Of a stretch of 64,000 nt of DNA, positions 1-7,879 are shown piece after piece. The DNA lies in the NCBI GenBank assembly GCA_965200805.1, contig OZ241384.1:3389899-3453898 (forward strand). Direction: 5' to 3'. Numbering within the stretch: the first letter of the stretch is position 1; each line of letters opens with the position of its first letter. The DNA comes from MPNP01 sp026709725 (GTDB lineage Bacteria; Pseudomonadota; Alphaproteobacteria; Rhodobacterales; Rhodobacteraceae). The notes below the pieces were generated by a model. That model was not told the DNA's origin, ran no database searches, and saw nothing but the letters and a program-made list of their open reading frames with translations. Both the position numbers and the translations under genes were made by a program.

Positions 1-251
1 GAGCCATCCGGATTCGCCATGCCCTCGATGGTCACAACATCGGCATCATTGGCCTCAAGAGCGAAGATCGTGCAGGATTTCACCGCCCTGTCATTGACAT
101 GGACAACGCATGCACCGCATTGGCTCGTGTCGCAGCCGACATGCGTTCCGGTCAACCGCAGATTGTCCCGCAGGAAATCCGACAGAACCGCCCTGCCCTC
201 CACCTCGGCGGCGACCTCCCTGCCATTCACTCTCATCTGAACTTTCGGCAT
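1..251 (-). CDS. coxS-like: [2Fe-2S] small subunit of a molybdenum hydroxylase (CoxS-like), partial
   Basis: The first ~83 residues of a CO dehydrogenase/xanthine dehydrogenase-type iron-sulfur subunit; the 3' end lies beyond the left window edge. The N-terminus (MPKVQMRVNGREV) is followed by the plant-ferredoxin-like cluster motif GCDTSQCGACVVHVN near residues 39-53, with Cys spaced C-x4-C-G-x-C, and a later Cys in VKSCTI. Such subunits pass electrons from the molybdenum site to FAD. The ATG at 249-251 is preceded by a strong ribosome site (AGGGAGGA, about 7 nt away); a second ATG at 236 is less likely. The coxD/coxE/xdhC-like genes at 6.9-11.1 kb on the same strand fit a single Mo-hydroxylase locus now separated by the cassette at 450-6678. 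Which substrate is oxidised cannot be told from this fragment. Confidence 0.88.
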   Translation of the reverse strand, partial: MPKVQMRVNGREVAAEVEGRAVLSDFLRDNLRLTGTHVGCDTSQCGACVVHVNDRAVKSCTIFALEANDADVVTIEGMANPDG

Positions 252-449
252 CTTCCGTCCTCCCTGCAGTCTGCCATGAACCGTATAGCAGAAAATCCAT
301 GACGTTCTCAAACTTTTTTTGATCATCACAGAACTGTGGCTATGTGTTGGTGAATTGGCTTCACCTCTGGCAATCATAATTCAGTGATCAATAATCTCAA
401 ATACCTCATGACCAACTATGAAAGCCTTTATCCCGTTCGTTAGGCAAAA

Positions 450-1328
450 CTAAAATAATGAATTTTCAACTACTTCTGACATCAGTTCGTCTATCTCCCT
501 ATTGTCCAGAATGCTTAGCTCCTGCCAACCTTGGTAAACACCAGCACGACGACAGAGACGCTGCAATCCTTTCGCTTGAAGCAATTCGGATTTTGGGTTG
601 TCCTGTGAGTGCAGTGCCAATGCTCGCATGAACGCGCTGCGCACATTCTCGGACCCAAGAGTTGGACTTCGGAAGACAACACGATCAATGAATTTCTCCC
701 AGTATATCTGCTTACTCCTGAAGACCTTACGAATCAACTTCGCGAGTTCTTCACTGCCCTGCGCTGCATGGCTGACCATATACTCCCGCCACCAGGAGCG
801 CGCGAAAGGGCAGTCGACATACACTGACCTGCTTCCCCGAACCTCCGGCAATCCCCCGAGCCTTCGTAACACTGTGCGCACACAGTCGTCGATCAGTTTT
901 TTTCCATTTTCTGTGTCATCGACAAGAGCAATATCAATGCGCTCCGATCCATCATTCATGCCACCGCCATTCGCGGCAAGAAAATCCGACTGAATGATGC
1001 CCGCCGATACGTGCATAATTGTCACATGGGCCCAGAATGTGGTTCTGCAGGCCAACGAAGGCGAGAGCGTCCGCCAGGTGTTGTATGATACAATTTCGGT
1101 CCGAACCGGAGGATCTTTGAATTCGTTTTCGGTAAGATTTTCAGCAATGGTTGGAACGGTTTCTTTGCCAATTGTCCTGATACTGTCTTGCATATATTGT
1201 GGAAATGATTCACTGTTTTTAACATTCTTGAGGAAATTTTTCTGGTTATCACTTCCCTTTGAACGCAATAGGTTTTTTCGAAAGCGTGTGTAGTCTTCGT
1301 CCGAGAGTTCTTTGATGGGTTCCTTCAT
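450..1328 (-). CDS. Hypothetical protein, possible DUF6339-type, last gene of the sulfur cassette
   Basis: A 292-residue soluble protein with no signal peptide or membrane segment. The stretch YNTWRTLSPSLACRTTFWAHVT (residues about 81-102) and a later CPFARSWWREYM recall the uncharacterised DUF6339 family; I offer this from memory only. It is the distal gene of a five-gene operon: its ATG overlaps the preceding stop in an ATGA arrangement (1325-1328), so translation is probably coupled. Composition is AT-richer than the flanking cox-type genes, like its neighbours. Position suggests a role in the same process as the upstream PP-loop protein, cysteine desulfurase and GHKL ATPase, but no catalytic motif is evident. 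No function is claimed. Confidence 0.75.
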   Translation of the reverse strand: MKEPIKELSDEDYTRFRKNLLRSKGSDNQKNFLKNVKNSESFPQYMQDSIRTIGKETVPTIAENLTENEFKDPPVRTEIVSYNTWRTLSPSLACRTTFWAHVTIMHVSAGIIQSDFLAANGGGMNDGSERIDIALVDDTENGKKLIDDCVRTVLRRLGGLPEVRGSRSVYVDCPFARSWWREYMVSHAAQGSEELAKLIRKVFRSKQIYWEKFIDRVVFRSPTLGSENVRSAFMRALALHSQDNPKSELLQAKGLQRLCRRAGVYQGWQELSILDNREIDELMSEVVENSLF

Positions 1329-2176
1329 TCATCCTTGCCTTCAGAATTTGGAATGGTCAGCCCATACAACCCAGTTGCGACCTTTTCTGGGTGGAAATCT
1401 TCACTGCCCCAATGAGGGAATTCATTTTCCTCAAGGTGTCCAGCGAGAGCCTTGAGATTGCTGTACGATTCCCAACCTTCACTATCTGGATTATTTCCGT
1501 AATCCCGTTGAAGAAGGGAAAAGCATGCCGTCACAATGTGCACAATAATTGTGTCACGATGGCATCCCCGGTCCCGCTTGATAAAGCGGTGCAGATCAGG
1601 GTGCAACCTAACAACAAACCCAAATGGTTCGGTCTTAGCCTCTACGTAAAACTGACCCGAAGAAAGAGACTTGTCTTCATGCATTGATATCAGGTGGGCG
1701 ACTGATGCCTCAAAACGGAAAACATCGCCCAGAGCCATCCTCGCACCCTTACGCAATTGAACAGCTTTACCATGCCAGATCTTGTGTACGCCATGCTTAT
1801 CGGAATCAAGCACCACGCTGACGGGCTCAGTGCACAACACCATCGGCGTAAACATTGGTGGTTCCCCAAGATCGTCACGCCTCCACTCAATTGTTTGCCG
1901 CGCACTGCATGAGAGGTGCGTCCTCCGGTATGATGAAAGTGGGGAGGAGACGATACAGCCATATTTGGCTACACCCCTATCAATGAAGTTTTCGATAAGT
2001 GGTGCTTCAACAACTTGATGAGTTATGATCAACGATTCCCGAGAATCTGCTTGGTCAACGGCAAGCCTGTAACGCCCATTGGGATAAGCCAAATTTCCTG
2101 ATTCCAAAATCGGGTGACTGTCCATGCGGACCGAATTGGATGGCCCCGGGTCAACCACATTCAAATGAGTGGTCAT
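1325..2176 (-). CDS. Hypothetical protein of the sulfur cassette
   Basis: A 283-residue protein I do not recognise. It is soluble, without signal peptide, coiled coil or obvious nucleotide-binding motif. It has scattered cysteines (for example YGCIVSSP, HLSCSARQT and RGCHRD) but no regular metal-binding spacing. Its ATG overlaps the GHKL ATPase stop as ATGA (2173-2176), and its own stop overlaps the next gene in the same way, so it belongs firmly to the five-gene operon. An effector or adaptor acting with the GHKL ATPase is a guess from context only. Low GC matches the rest of the cassette. Confidence 0.75.
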   Translation of the reverse strand: MTTHLNVVDPGPSNSVRMDSHPILESGNLAYPNGRYRLAVDQADSRESLIITHQVVEAPLIENFIDRGVAKYGCIVSSPLSSYRRTHLSCSARQTIEWRRDDLGEPPMFTPMVLCTEPVSVVLDSDKHGVHKIWHGKAVQLRKGARMALGDVFRFEASVAHLISMHEDKSLSSGQFYVEAKTEPFGFVVRLHPDLHRFIKRDRGCHRDTIIVHIVTACFSLLQRDYGNNPDSEGWESYSNLKALAGHLEENEFPHWGSEDFHPEKVATGLYGLTIPNSEGKDE

Positions 2177-4170
2177 TCGGTCACCCTGACATTCTTTGCA
2201 TTGTCCGGGTTTGTGGGTAATTCCATGTCCATAGATTTGAACAGCTCAATCCGCAAGGCTGGTTGCGGCAGGTTGAAAAAATCTTCTTCCGGCAGACAGT
2301 CAGCTTCAATCTCTAAAATCGTGCCCTTGGAGATTTTACCAAGGCGTACACCCACAGTGCGATTATCAATGGAACGCAGATTACCTGCATCTGCCGACTC
2401 GCCATTGATTCTTACATCGGACAGCGTTACGGGGAAGTATGGATCCTGATTGGGTCGATCACAGGTTGCGTCTATGGCTTCATCTGGGACAAGTCGAAGT
2501 TCGGCATCAGAGCAATCACGAAGGCAATTGACGATAACTCGGTATCGATTTGGCCCGATTGGCCTTGAAGCGGCCTGAAAAATGGCCGCAAGCGATGGTC
2601 GTCGCCTGGACCTGTCAGCATTTGGCGGTTGATTGTTACCGCCCGGCGAATCTTGAGGATTGCCACTTTCTCCTTGTGTGGTTTTTGTGGTGAAATCGGA
2701 AGCCCTTGCCGACCTGGAGGTGACAGTCACTGGAGATCCCCAAAATGCCGGTTTGGATACCCCTCCACTGCCTGCCTCGCCACCAAAATCAATGTTCAGG
2801 AAATCAGGGATTGTGTATGAATCAGAATTGATTTCGATTGTATTATCACGAATCCAGGATATTATTTCTCGTAAAGATTCACTGCATTGCTCCTTCTGAC
2901 CCTTTTCCAACCGTTTTAGCGATAATGAATCATGCAGAGGCCCCTCAGCATGCCGAATCAGATCGTAGAATTGACCCCCAGATTCTGGTTCCAGCGTGAG
3001 AAGTGCGTGAAATGGGGCACGATCAACAAATTTGCCTCGGGTCAGGGGAAGGTCGTTTGTGATCCACATTCCATTCCTGCAAAGATCTATCCGTGGACGC
3101 CCATCGGACATACCCTGATGGATATAGGCCATTATATTGCCATTAGAAATTTGTATTTTATGAAGTTTTCCACGGGAGTAAGCCTTGTAGCCTGCAAACG
3201 CAGCAGAGCCAGATATAAAACCAGGTTCCCGCTTTTTTTCTTTGTTTTCTGCAATAACATCTTCGAGGTTTTTATCGTCGAGAGTGATTGACCCGACTTC
3301 ACCACCGGGCCGGGAGTCTTCAATGATAATTTCCAGCTTTTGCTCTTGAAGGGCCACGAAAAAGTTTGCCGCAGCACCCGGGGCAATAATTTTCCACAAC
3401 GGATCCTCCTCACGGAAGTTGTTGAACGCAGTGATAAGTACTGCTGTTCCATGTCCGTAGTCTGACCAAACACGGTCAAGATCTCTGCAGATTAGGTCTG
3501 GAACATCTTTCCCTGTAGCATAATCGTACTGAGATGTTTCCGTGGCATTGAATCTCCGGATATAGTACCCGTCTGCGCTACAGACCTGCTCTTGACCATG
3601 TTTATAGTGAGATGCGAGAATTGCATGGCCTGACCCAATTTTAACACCATCTTTTGTTACTCCACCATAAAGAATGTATCTTAGATCAGAGGCTGGAACA
3701 GCCGTCATGTGGCCGTTACCATATGTGCCGGATGCGCGCCTGCTGCCCTTATTGCTGACACCATCGCTTAGCAGTGAATTCATCCGGTTTTCATTGAGCC
3801 CCACGCCATTATCCGTGACTGAAAGTACGTCAATATGCTCGCGATTCAGGGCCCTTTGAATCCGGTCGGCAATGGTCTTTGCTTGACCCGACAATTTGCC
3901 TGTGCCTCTATCCCCGTGGTACTTTACTGCTTTATGAAACGCATCTTTATATGCCTCTATCCCTGGAATCTGACTGATGGGCACTCGATAAAGGTGAAAA
4001 CGAACCTGCGTTTTCGATTCGCCCGCTTCCTGACCGGCATCAAGAGCATTCTGAATTAATTCTCGAACAACTGGCACTGGACGCAGGTCATCGTAGGCAG
4101 AAATGCCCGTAGAAGTAAATCCCGTATTGTTCCCCGCCCCAAACTTGAGATTTGGTTCATCTGTGGCCAT
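2173..4170 (-). CDS. GHKL-family ATPase (Hsp90/MORC/histidine-kinase-like ATP-binding fold)
   Basis: About 665 residues. The N-terminal third carries a GHKL ATP-binding site: N box ELIQNALDAGQEA (near residues 38-50), G1 box VTDNGVGL (near 119-126) and G2 box GTYGNGHMTA (near 147-156). There is no histidine-kinase dimerisation segment and no membrane helix, so it is closer to MORC/Hsp90-like ATPases than to sensor kinases. The C-terminal half contains a low-complexity linker rich in G, N, P and S (about 480-535) before a beta-rich tail. The ATG at 4170 is chosen over a GTG at 4179 because GGGTGGGA precedes it; this gives a 14-bp overlap with the cysteine desulfurase gene. GHKL ATPases recur in anti-phage systems, usually as switches or clamps; here the partner chemistry appears to be sulfur transfer. 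Confidence 0.88.
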   Translation of the reverse strand: MATDEPNLKFGAGNNTGFTSTGISAYDDLRPVPVVRELIQNALDAGQEAGESKTQVRFHLYRVPISQIPGIEAYKDAFHKAVKYHGDRGTGKLSGQAKTIADRIQRALNREHIDVLSVTDNGVGLNENRMNSLLSDGVSNKGSRRASGTYGNGHMTAVPASDLRYILYGGVTKDGVKIGSGHAILASHYKHGQEQVCSADGYYIRRFNATETSQYDYATGKDVPDLICRDLDRVWSDYGHGTAVLITAFNNFREEDPLWKIIAPGAAANFFVALQEQKLEIIIEDSRPGGEVGSITLDDKNLEDVIAENKEKKREPGFISGSAAFAGYKAYSRGKLHKIQISNGNIMAYIHQGMSDGRPRIDLCRNGMWITNDLPLTRGKFVDRAPFHALLTLEPESGGQFYDLIRHAEGPLHDSLSLKRLEKGQKEQCSESLREIISWIRDNTIEINSDSYTIPDFLNIDFGGEAGSGGVSKPAFWGSPVTVTSRSARASDFTTKTTQGESGNPQDSPGGNNQPPNADRSRRRPSLAAIFQAASRPIGPNRYRVIVNCLRDCSDAELRLVPDEAIDATCDRPNQDPYFPVTLSDVRINGESADAGNLRSIDNRTVGVRLGKISKGTILEIEADCLPEEDFFNLPQPALRIELFKSMDMELPTNPDNAKNVRVTE

Positions 4171-5311
4171 TCGTCCCACCCAAGATACCTGAAAATATTG
4201 TCACGACCGCATCAATCTCACTCTCGGTTGTAAAACGTCCGAGACTTACACGTAACGCAGTAGCAGCTACTTCATTATCCAGCCCGAGAGCCAGCATCAC
4301 CCTTGATGGCGAGGTATAAGCAGAGGAGCATGCCGCTCCGGTTGCAACTGCGACCCTGCCTGATAGGCTCTGTATAATTTGAATGGCAGATATACCAGGG
4401 AAACCAACATTCAGATTTCCGGGTAGACGCTGATCTGCATCTCCAAATAAAATCATATTGGGGCAACATTCCTTTAGGCCATTGTGAAGATGTGCGGTCA
4501 ATCTGTCCAGTCTCTTTCTATCGTCTACCAAACATCGCCTAGCAAGTGAGCAGGCTGCTCCAAATCCAACGATGATTGGAGTTGCGAGCGTCCCGCTCCG
4601 CCGACCCATCTCCTGTCCACCACCGGTAATCATTGGCTGAATTTCAACCCCCCTCCGGATAAAAAGTGCACCCGCCCCCTTGGGACCGTACATCTTGTGT
4701 GAGGATATACTGAGAAGATCCACATCCCATTCAACTACATTGACTGGAATTCGGGCAGCAGCTTGGGTCGCATCGGTGTGTAAAAGAGCTCCAACATCTC
4801 GGCAAATTTTAGCAACCTTTGATATAGGATGAAGTGTGCCTATTTCATTGTTGGCTGCCATTATCGACACAAGCAGTGTTCGTTCATCAAGAACGGTATC
4901 AAGATGACCCAAATCTATATGCCCGCTAGATCCAACCGGAACAACGACTGTTTCGAGTTCGGGGCCAGAAAGTTGTCTGGCTGTCTCAAACACTGAAGGG
5001 TGCTCAGTTGCAACAGTGACGATTCGATGCCTCTTCCCGTTGGGGGCATTTGCTACAACACCCCGAAGAGCAAGATTACAGGATTCGGTTGCCCCAGATG
5101 TGAACACGATTTCATCGTCATCTGCATTAATTAATGAAGCTACCTTGGCACGGGCAAGACGGACTGCACGAGCCGCCTCTATGCCATAATTATGATCGTT
5201 AGAATGAGGATTACCGAACTTTTCATCCCAAAAGGGGTTCATTGTTTCGTAAACAGTTGGGTCAATTGGTGTTGTGGACTGGTAATCAAGATATATCGGC
5301 TGTGCAGTCAT
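4157..5311 (-). CDS. Cysteine desulfurase (IscS/NifS/DndA family)
   Basis: A PLP enzyme that takes sulfur from cysteine as a persulfide. Visible residues: PLP-stacking His in ATEHPSV (about 104), the PLP-binding Lys in SSHKMYGPKGAG (about 206), and the catalytic Cys in ATGAACSSAYTSPS (about 328). Length, 384 residues, is normal. It starts at an ATG overlapping the upstream stop as ATGA (5308-5311); an upstream TTG at 5320 is less likely. It lies between a PAPS-reductase-like gene and a GHKL ATPase, with no iscU, iscA or fdx nearby, so it looks dedicated to a local acceptor and not to general Fe-S assembly. The pairing of a desulfurase with a PP-loop/Fe-S protein is the DndA-DndC arrangement of DNA phosphorothioation, but DndB, D and E are absent. 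Confidence 0.95.
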   Translation of the reverse strand: MTAQPIYLDYQSTTPIDPTVYETMNPFWDEKFGNPHSNDHNYGIEAARAVRLARAKVASLINADDDEIVFTSGATESCNLALRGVVANAPNGKRHRIVTVATEHPSVFETARQLSGPELETVVVPVGSSGHIDLGHLDTVLDERTLLVSIMAANNEIGTLHPISKVAKICRDVGALLHTDATQAAARIPVNVVEWDVDLLSISSHKMYGPKGAGALFIRRGVEIQPMITGGGQEMGRRSGTLATPIIVGFGAACSLARRCLVDDRKRLDRLTAHLHNGLKECCPNMILFGDADQRLPGNLNVGFPGISAIQIIQSLSGRVAVATGAACSSAYTSPSRVMLALGLDNEVAATALRVSLGRFTTESEIDAVVTIFSGILGGTNGHR

Positions 5312-6678
5312 TCGGTGCAATCACAAGGTAGTGCCTCATCTGTGCCCGCCAGATCTACCTCATCATCCGCAATCGAATCGTAAGATAACACTTTGTTGCC
5401 AAAGAAGCCAATATGTTGGATTTTGCTACGTATCTCGCGTCCCTCTGCAACAAGATTACGGCTATAATCTCTTTCAATTCGTTGCCACCATGCGAGGTCA
5501 CATGGCGTGTTATCAACCGGTCCATAAAAACTTTCAGTATCTAAGGTCTCTTGTTGAGCACGGTGGATCTTCTTGAGGTTGGAAAAACCTTTGAGAAAGC
5601 AATAAACGCAATTGGAAAGGCTGATATCCTTAGAAAGCGCGAGATCCCATTCCTGTTGGCTCCAAAAACCATTGACATCCTCCTTGGTGATGGCCAAATC
5701 TGCAAGTGGCATATATATATGTTCGCCGTCATAGCCCGCCTCAGAAGCGTCTCTATCAGCAACCCTTTGCACACGATGCATCTCATCGCCTCGCAATCCA
5801 ATGAAGGCTACATATTCGACCTCCCCGACGCCAAGTTTTACCTTATCTCCAATAGTCTTTCTGGCTAGAATGGGATTTTCAAATGTAGCCCAGTCTTGAC
5901 AAAAACTACTGTACATCTGCCGGGGACGAAAATGTGGCCGTTGCCACGCATAAGAACGTTTTTTCAGGTATATTTCTCTCGGTACAGAACCTTGATTTGA
6001 AAGATGGCGTTCATATGACTCGTCTGCATCCATTCGTGAGGCATTTCCAAAATGCCCAAGTCGCGGAATAGAGGAGTTTCCCGTAAACCATTCGCTAAGA
6101 AAATCCCTCGTTGCTTCGAGCTTGAGATGTTTAGTGCAAATTCGATTGAACTGATTTGGTACATAGCCAGTCCACGAAAGCAGTTCTTGAAAAACCTCAC
6201 CTCGACAGTGAAACCCATCGGGATTCTCCGGCGAAACTGGCTGATCATTAACCAATCGGTAACTGGGCAAACGAGTATAAACACCTCGACGGGAGTCTTC
6301 GTAGGTTTGGAATTCGATCTGAAAGAATGGTATTCCATAAGATTGGCTGGCACGAATACAATCTTGAACGAAACTGTAAGTCTTGGGGTGCTCAGCGGAT
6401 GTGTTATTGAACACAATAACATCGCCTCGACTTTGATCAAGCATTCCGTTCTCAAGTAATACGAACAGTAGCATACCGCTTGAGCGGCCACCCGAAAATT
6501 TCACAACATGCGGTAAGTCTTGATGGTGTTTTGCCCGGTACCGAAACAAATAATCTTTGTCTTGATCGTATACAGATATTCGTTCTTCTATTTCCCTTGA
6601 GATGCTCAGATTTGGTATATTCTTGATTACACAACCGGAAAAGGTTTGGCTGAGCCGCTCGGCATTGGATTTCAACAC
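5308..6678 (-). CDS. PAPS-reductase-like PP-loop protein with Fe-S cysteines (DndC-like)
   Basis: 456 residues, first gene of the cassette. The ATP-pyrophosphatase PP-loop SGGRSSG lies at residues 62-68. Later cysteines C158, C181 (in RICTKHLK) and C357/C360 (CVYC) resemble the [4Fe-4S] ligands of DndC-like and related sulfurtransferases. Such proteins activate a target with ATP and insert sulfur supplied by a desulfurase, which is encoded immediately downstream. The start is a GTG at 6678 with AAGGCGG about 6 nt upstream; I see no better ATG. True PAPS reduction for assimilation is less likely, because no cys genes are near and the neighbours are a desulfurase, a GHKL ATPase and two unknowns. 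Substrate could be DNA, tRNA or a small molecule; this is inference. Confidence 0.9.
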   Translation of the reverse strand: MLKSNAERLSQTFSGCVIKNIPNLSISREIEERISVYDQDKDYLFRYRAKHHQDLPHVVKFSGGRSSGMLLFVLLENGMLDQSRGDVIVFNNTSAEHPKTYSFVQDCIRASQSYGIPFFQIEFQTYEDSRRGVYTRLPSYRLVNDQPVSPENPDGFHCRGEVFQELLSWTGYVPNQFNRICTKHLKLEATRDFLSEWFTGNSSIPRLGHFGNASRMDADESYERHLSNQGSVPREIYLKKRSYAWQRPHFRPRQMYSSFCQDWATFENPILARKTIGDKVKLGVGEVEYVAFIGLRGDEMHRVQRVADRDASEAGYDGEHIYMPLADLAITKEDVNGFWSQQEWDLALSKDISLSNCVYCFLKGFSNLKKIHRAQQETLDTESFYGPVDNTPCDLAWWQRIERDYSRNLVAEGREIRSKIQHIGFFGNKVLSYDSIADDEVDLAGTDEALPCDCTE

Positions 6679-6703
6679 AACAAACCGCCTTTTGGGTTAG
6701 ATG

Positions 6704-6718
6704 GCATATTGAATATGC
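6704..6718. promoter_or_regulatory. Palindrome upstream of the sulfur cassette
   Basis: GCATATT-g-AATATGC is a perfect inverted repeat with 7-bp arms and a 1-nt centre, 25 bp upstream of the first gene (GTG at 6678). Size and location suit a repressor operator, though a short hairpin is possible. No regulator gene is adjacent. Confidence 0.4.
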
Positions 6719-6874
6719 TTATGCTCAATCTTGAATCACGCATCTATATGGCTCCGTACCGAATGGAAAACATTTCATCAATGGCCCACATACCTTCGCG
6801 GCGGGCTTGACCTGAACCCCGGTGGACTTTTGGGCAAGAAGAAAATAGTATAAAGGTCAAATATATCCAAAGTA

Positions 6875-7879
6875 TTATGATCCACACAGTTGGTCACGGG
6901 GGAACGGCCGCGAGGGAATTTCCTTGAGCAGGCCACCCACCCCCATGGCGGCGATGTCGCGACATGTGATCGGGACCCCGCAGACCAGCCGCTCAAGAAA
7001 CCAGTCGGCTCCGTTGAGTGCCGGCGAGCGTGCGCATCCGGGCAGACCAATGACGGGACGATCCGCAAGGGAGCCGTGGAAGAGAAGATTGCCGGGATCC
7101 ACCGGAATGCCGAAATGGTCAATGCAGCCCCCGGCACGGAGCACCGCCAATGGGGCCGTATCATGCAGATCGGAGGTCGCGGACGCAGTCAGGATCAGAA
7201 TGATTTCACCGGAAATGTGCGCAAGAGCCTTCCTGATTCCGGTGACGGTATGCGGAACCACGCAATTGTCCTTCAGCGCAAGACCAAGGCCTGACAGGCG
7301 GTCGTGAATGACGCGCCTGCTCTTTGTGATTGATGCATCCGGGGTTGAGGGGTGCCGTGTGATGATCAGACCGGCTGTCTGGATCATGACAGGCCATAAT
7401 GCAAAGACATCCCCTGCCAGCGTCCGGGCCCGGTCAACAGATTGCGCGGGCACACCGTAGGTGACGATCTTGAGCGTTGCGACCATTGCGCCGGGGTGAA
7501 CCCGGGCAAGGTCGGGCAGCGTTGCCAGCGTGATTCCGCCGCCGATCTCATTGAACTGAATGACGCTTTGTGCCCTGATTGCCAGCACTCCGGTGATATC
7601 GGCATGAAGATTGGACCGTCCGGTTACAGCCGGGGTCCGACGTAAACCCGGGACGCCGGCAATCAGGGCCTCGGCGATCAGATCCGCGGCGGTATCCTCA
7701 TCATGGTCGTCGGCATCAAGACGGGCAACTGTCACCTCCGTCATTCCCATGCGACGCAGGGCTTCGACATCGTGATGATCAAGGCGCTTCCCCTTCTTCA
7801 GGCGACCGGCTTCCGATTTGAGGGAGTGGGCCAGAATTGCCCCGGGACTCTCCTCGATCGGAACAGTCCGGAACTTCAC
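6875..7879 (-). CDS. Molybdopterin-binding (MoeA/MoaB-like) protein, probably missing a C-terminal MobA-like domain
   Basis: 334 residues. It resembles the N-terminal part of fused molybdopterin-binding/nucleotidyltransferase proteins of Mo-hydroxylase clusters: start MKFRTVPIEESPGAILAHS, and later signatures VDPGNLLFHG, GLPGCARSPALNG and MGVGGLLKEIPSRP. In the fused homologues the polypeptide continues after this last signature into a MobA-like domain (LAAGxSxRMG); here it stops 9 residues later (FPRDQLCGS). The stop lies at the junction with the low-GC cassette, so the domain may have been lost when the cassette arrived. Its start overlaps the xdhC stop by 4 bp. The expected role is handling or modification of the molybdenum cofactor for the oxidase whose small subunit starts at 251. 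Stand-alone versions also exist, so truncation is likely but not proven. Confidence 0.8.
   Translation of the reverse strand: MKFRTVPIEESPGAILAHSLKSEAGRLKKGKRLDHHDVEALRRMGMTEVTVARLDADDHDEDTAADLIAEALIAGVPGLRRTPAVTGRSNLHADITGVLAIRAQSVIQFNEIGGGITLATLPDLARVHPGAMVATLKIVTYGVPAQSVDRARTLAGDVFALWPVMIQTAGLIITRHPSTPDASITKSRRVIHDRLSGLGLALKDNCVVPHTVTGIRKALAHISGEIILILTASATSDLHDTAPLAVLRAGGCIDHFGIPVDPGNLLFHGSLADRPVIGLPGCARSPALNGADWFLERLVCGVPITCRDIAAMGVGGLLKEIPSRPFPRDQLCGS

Noticed and set aside
450..6678. Calling the cassette a Dnd, Ssp or BREX system
   Set aside because: Only the desulfurase and the PP-loop protein resemble Dnd parts. DndB, DndD, DndE, the Ssp nickase and nuclease, and PglZ-type proteins are absent, and the GHKL ATPase and last two proteins do not fit those systems.
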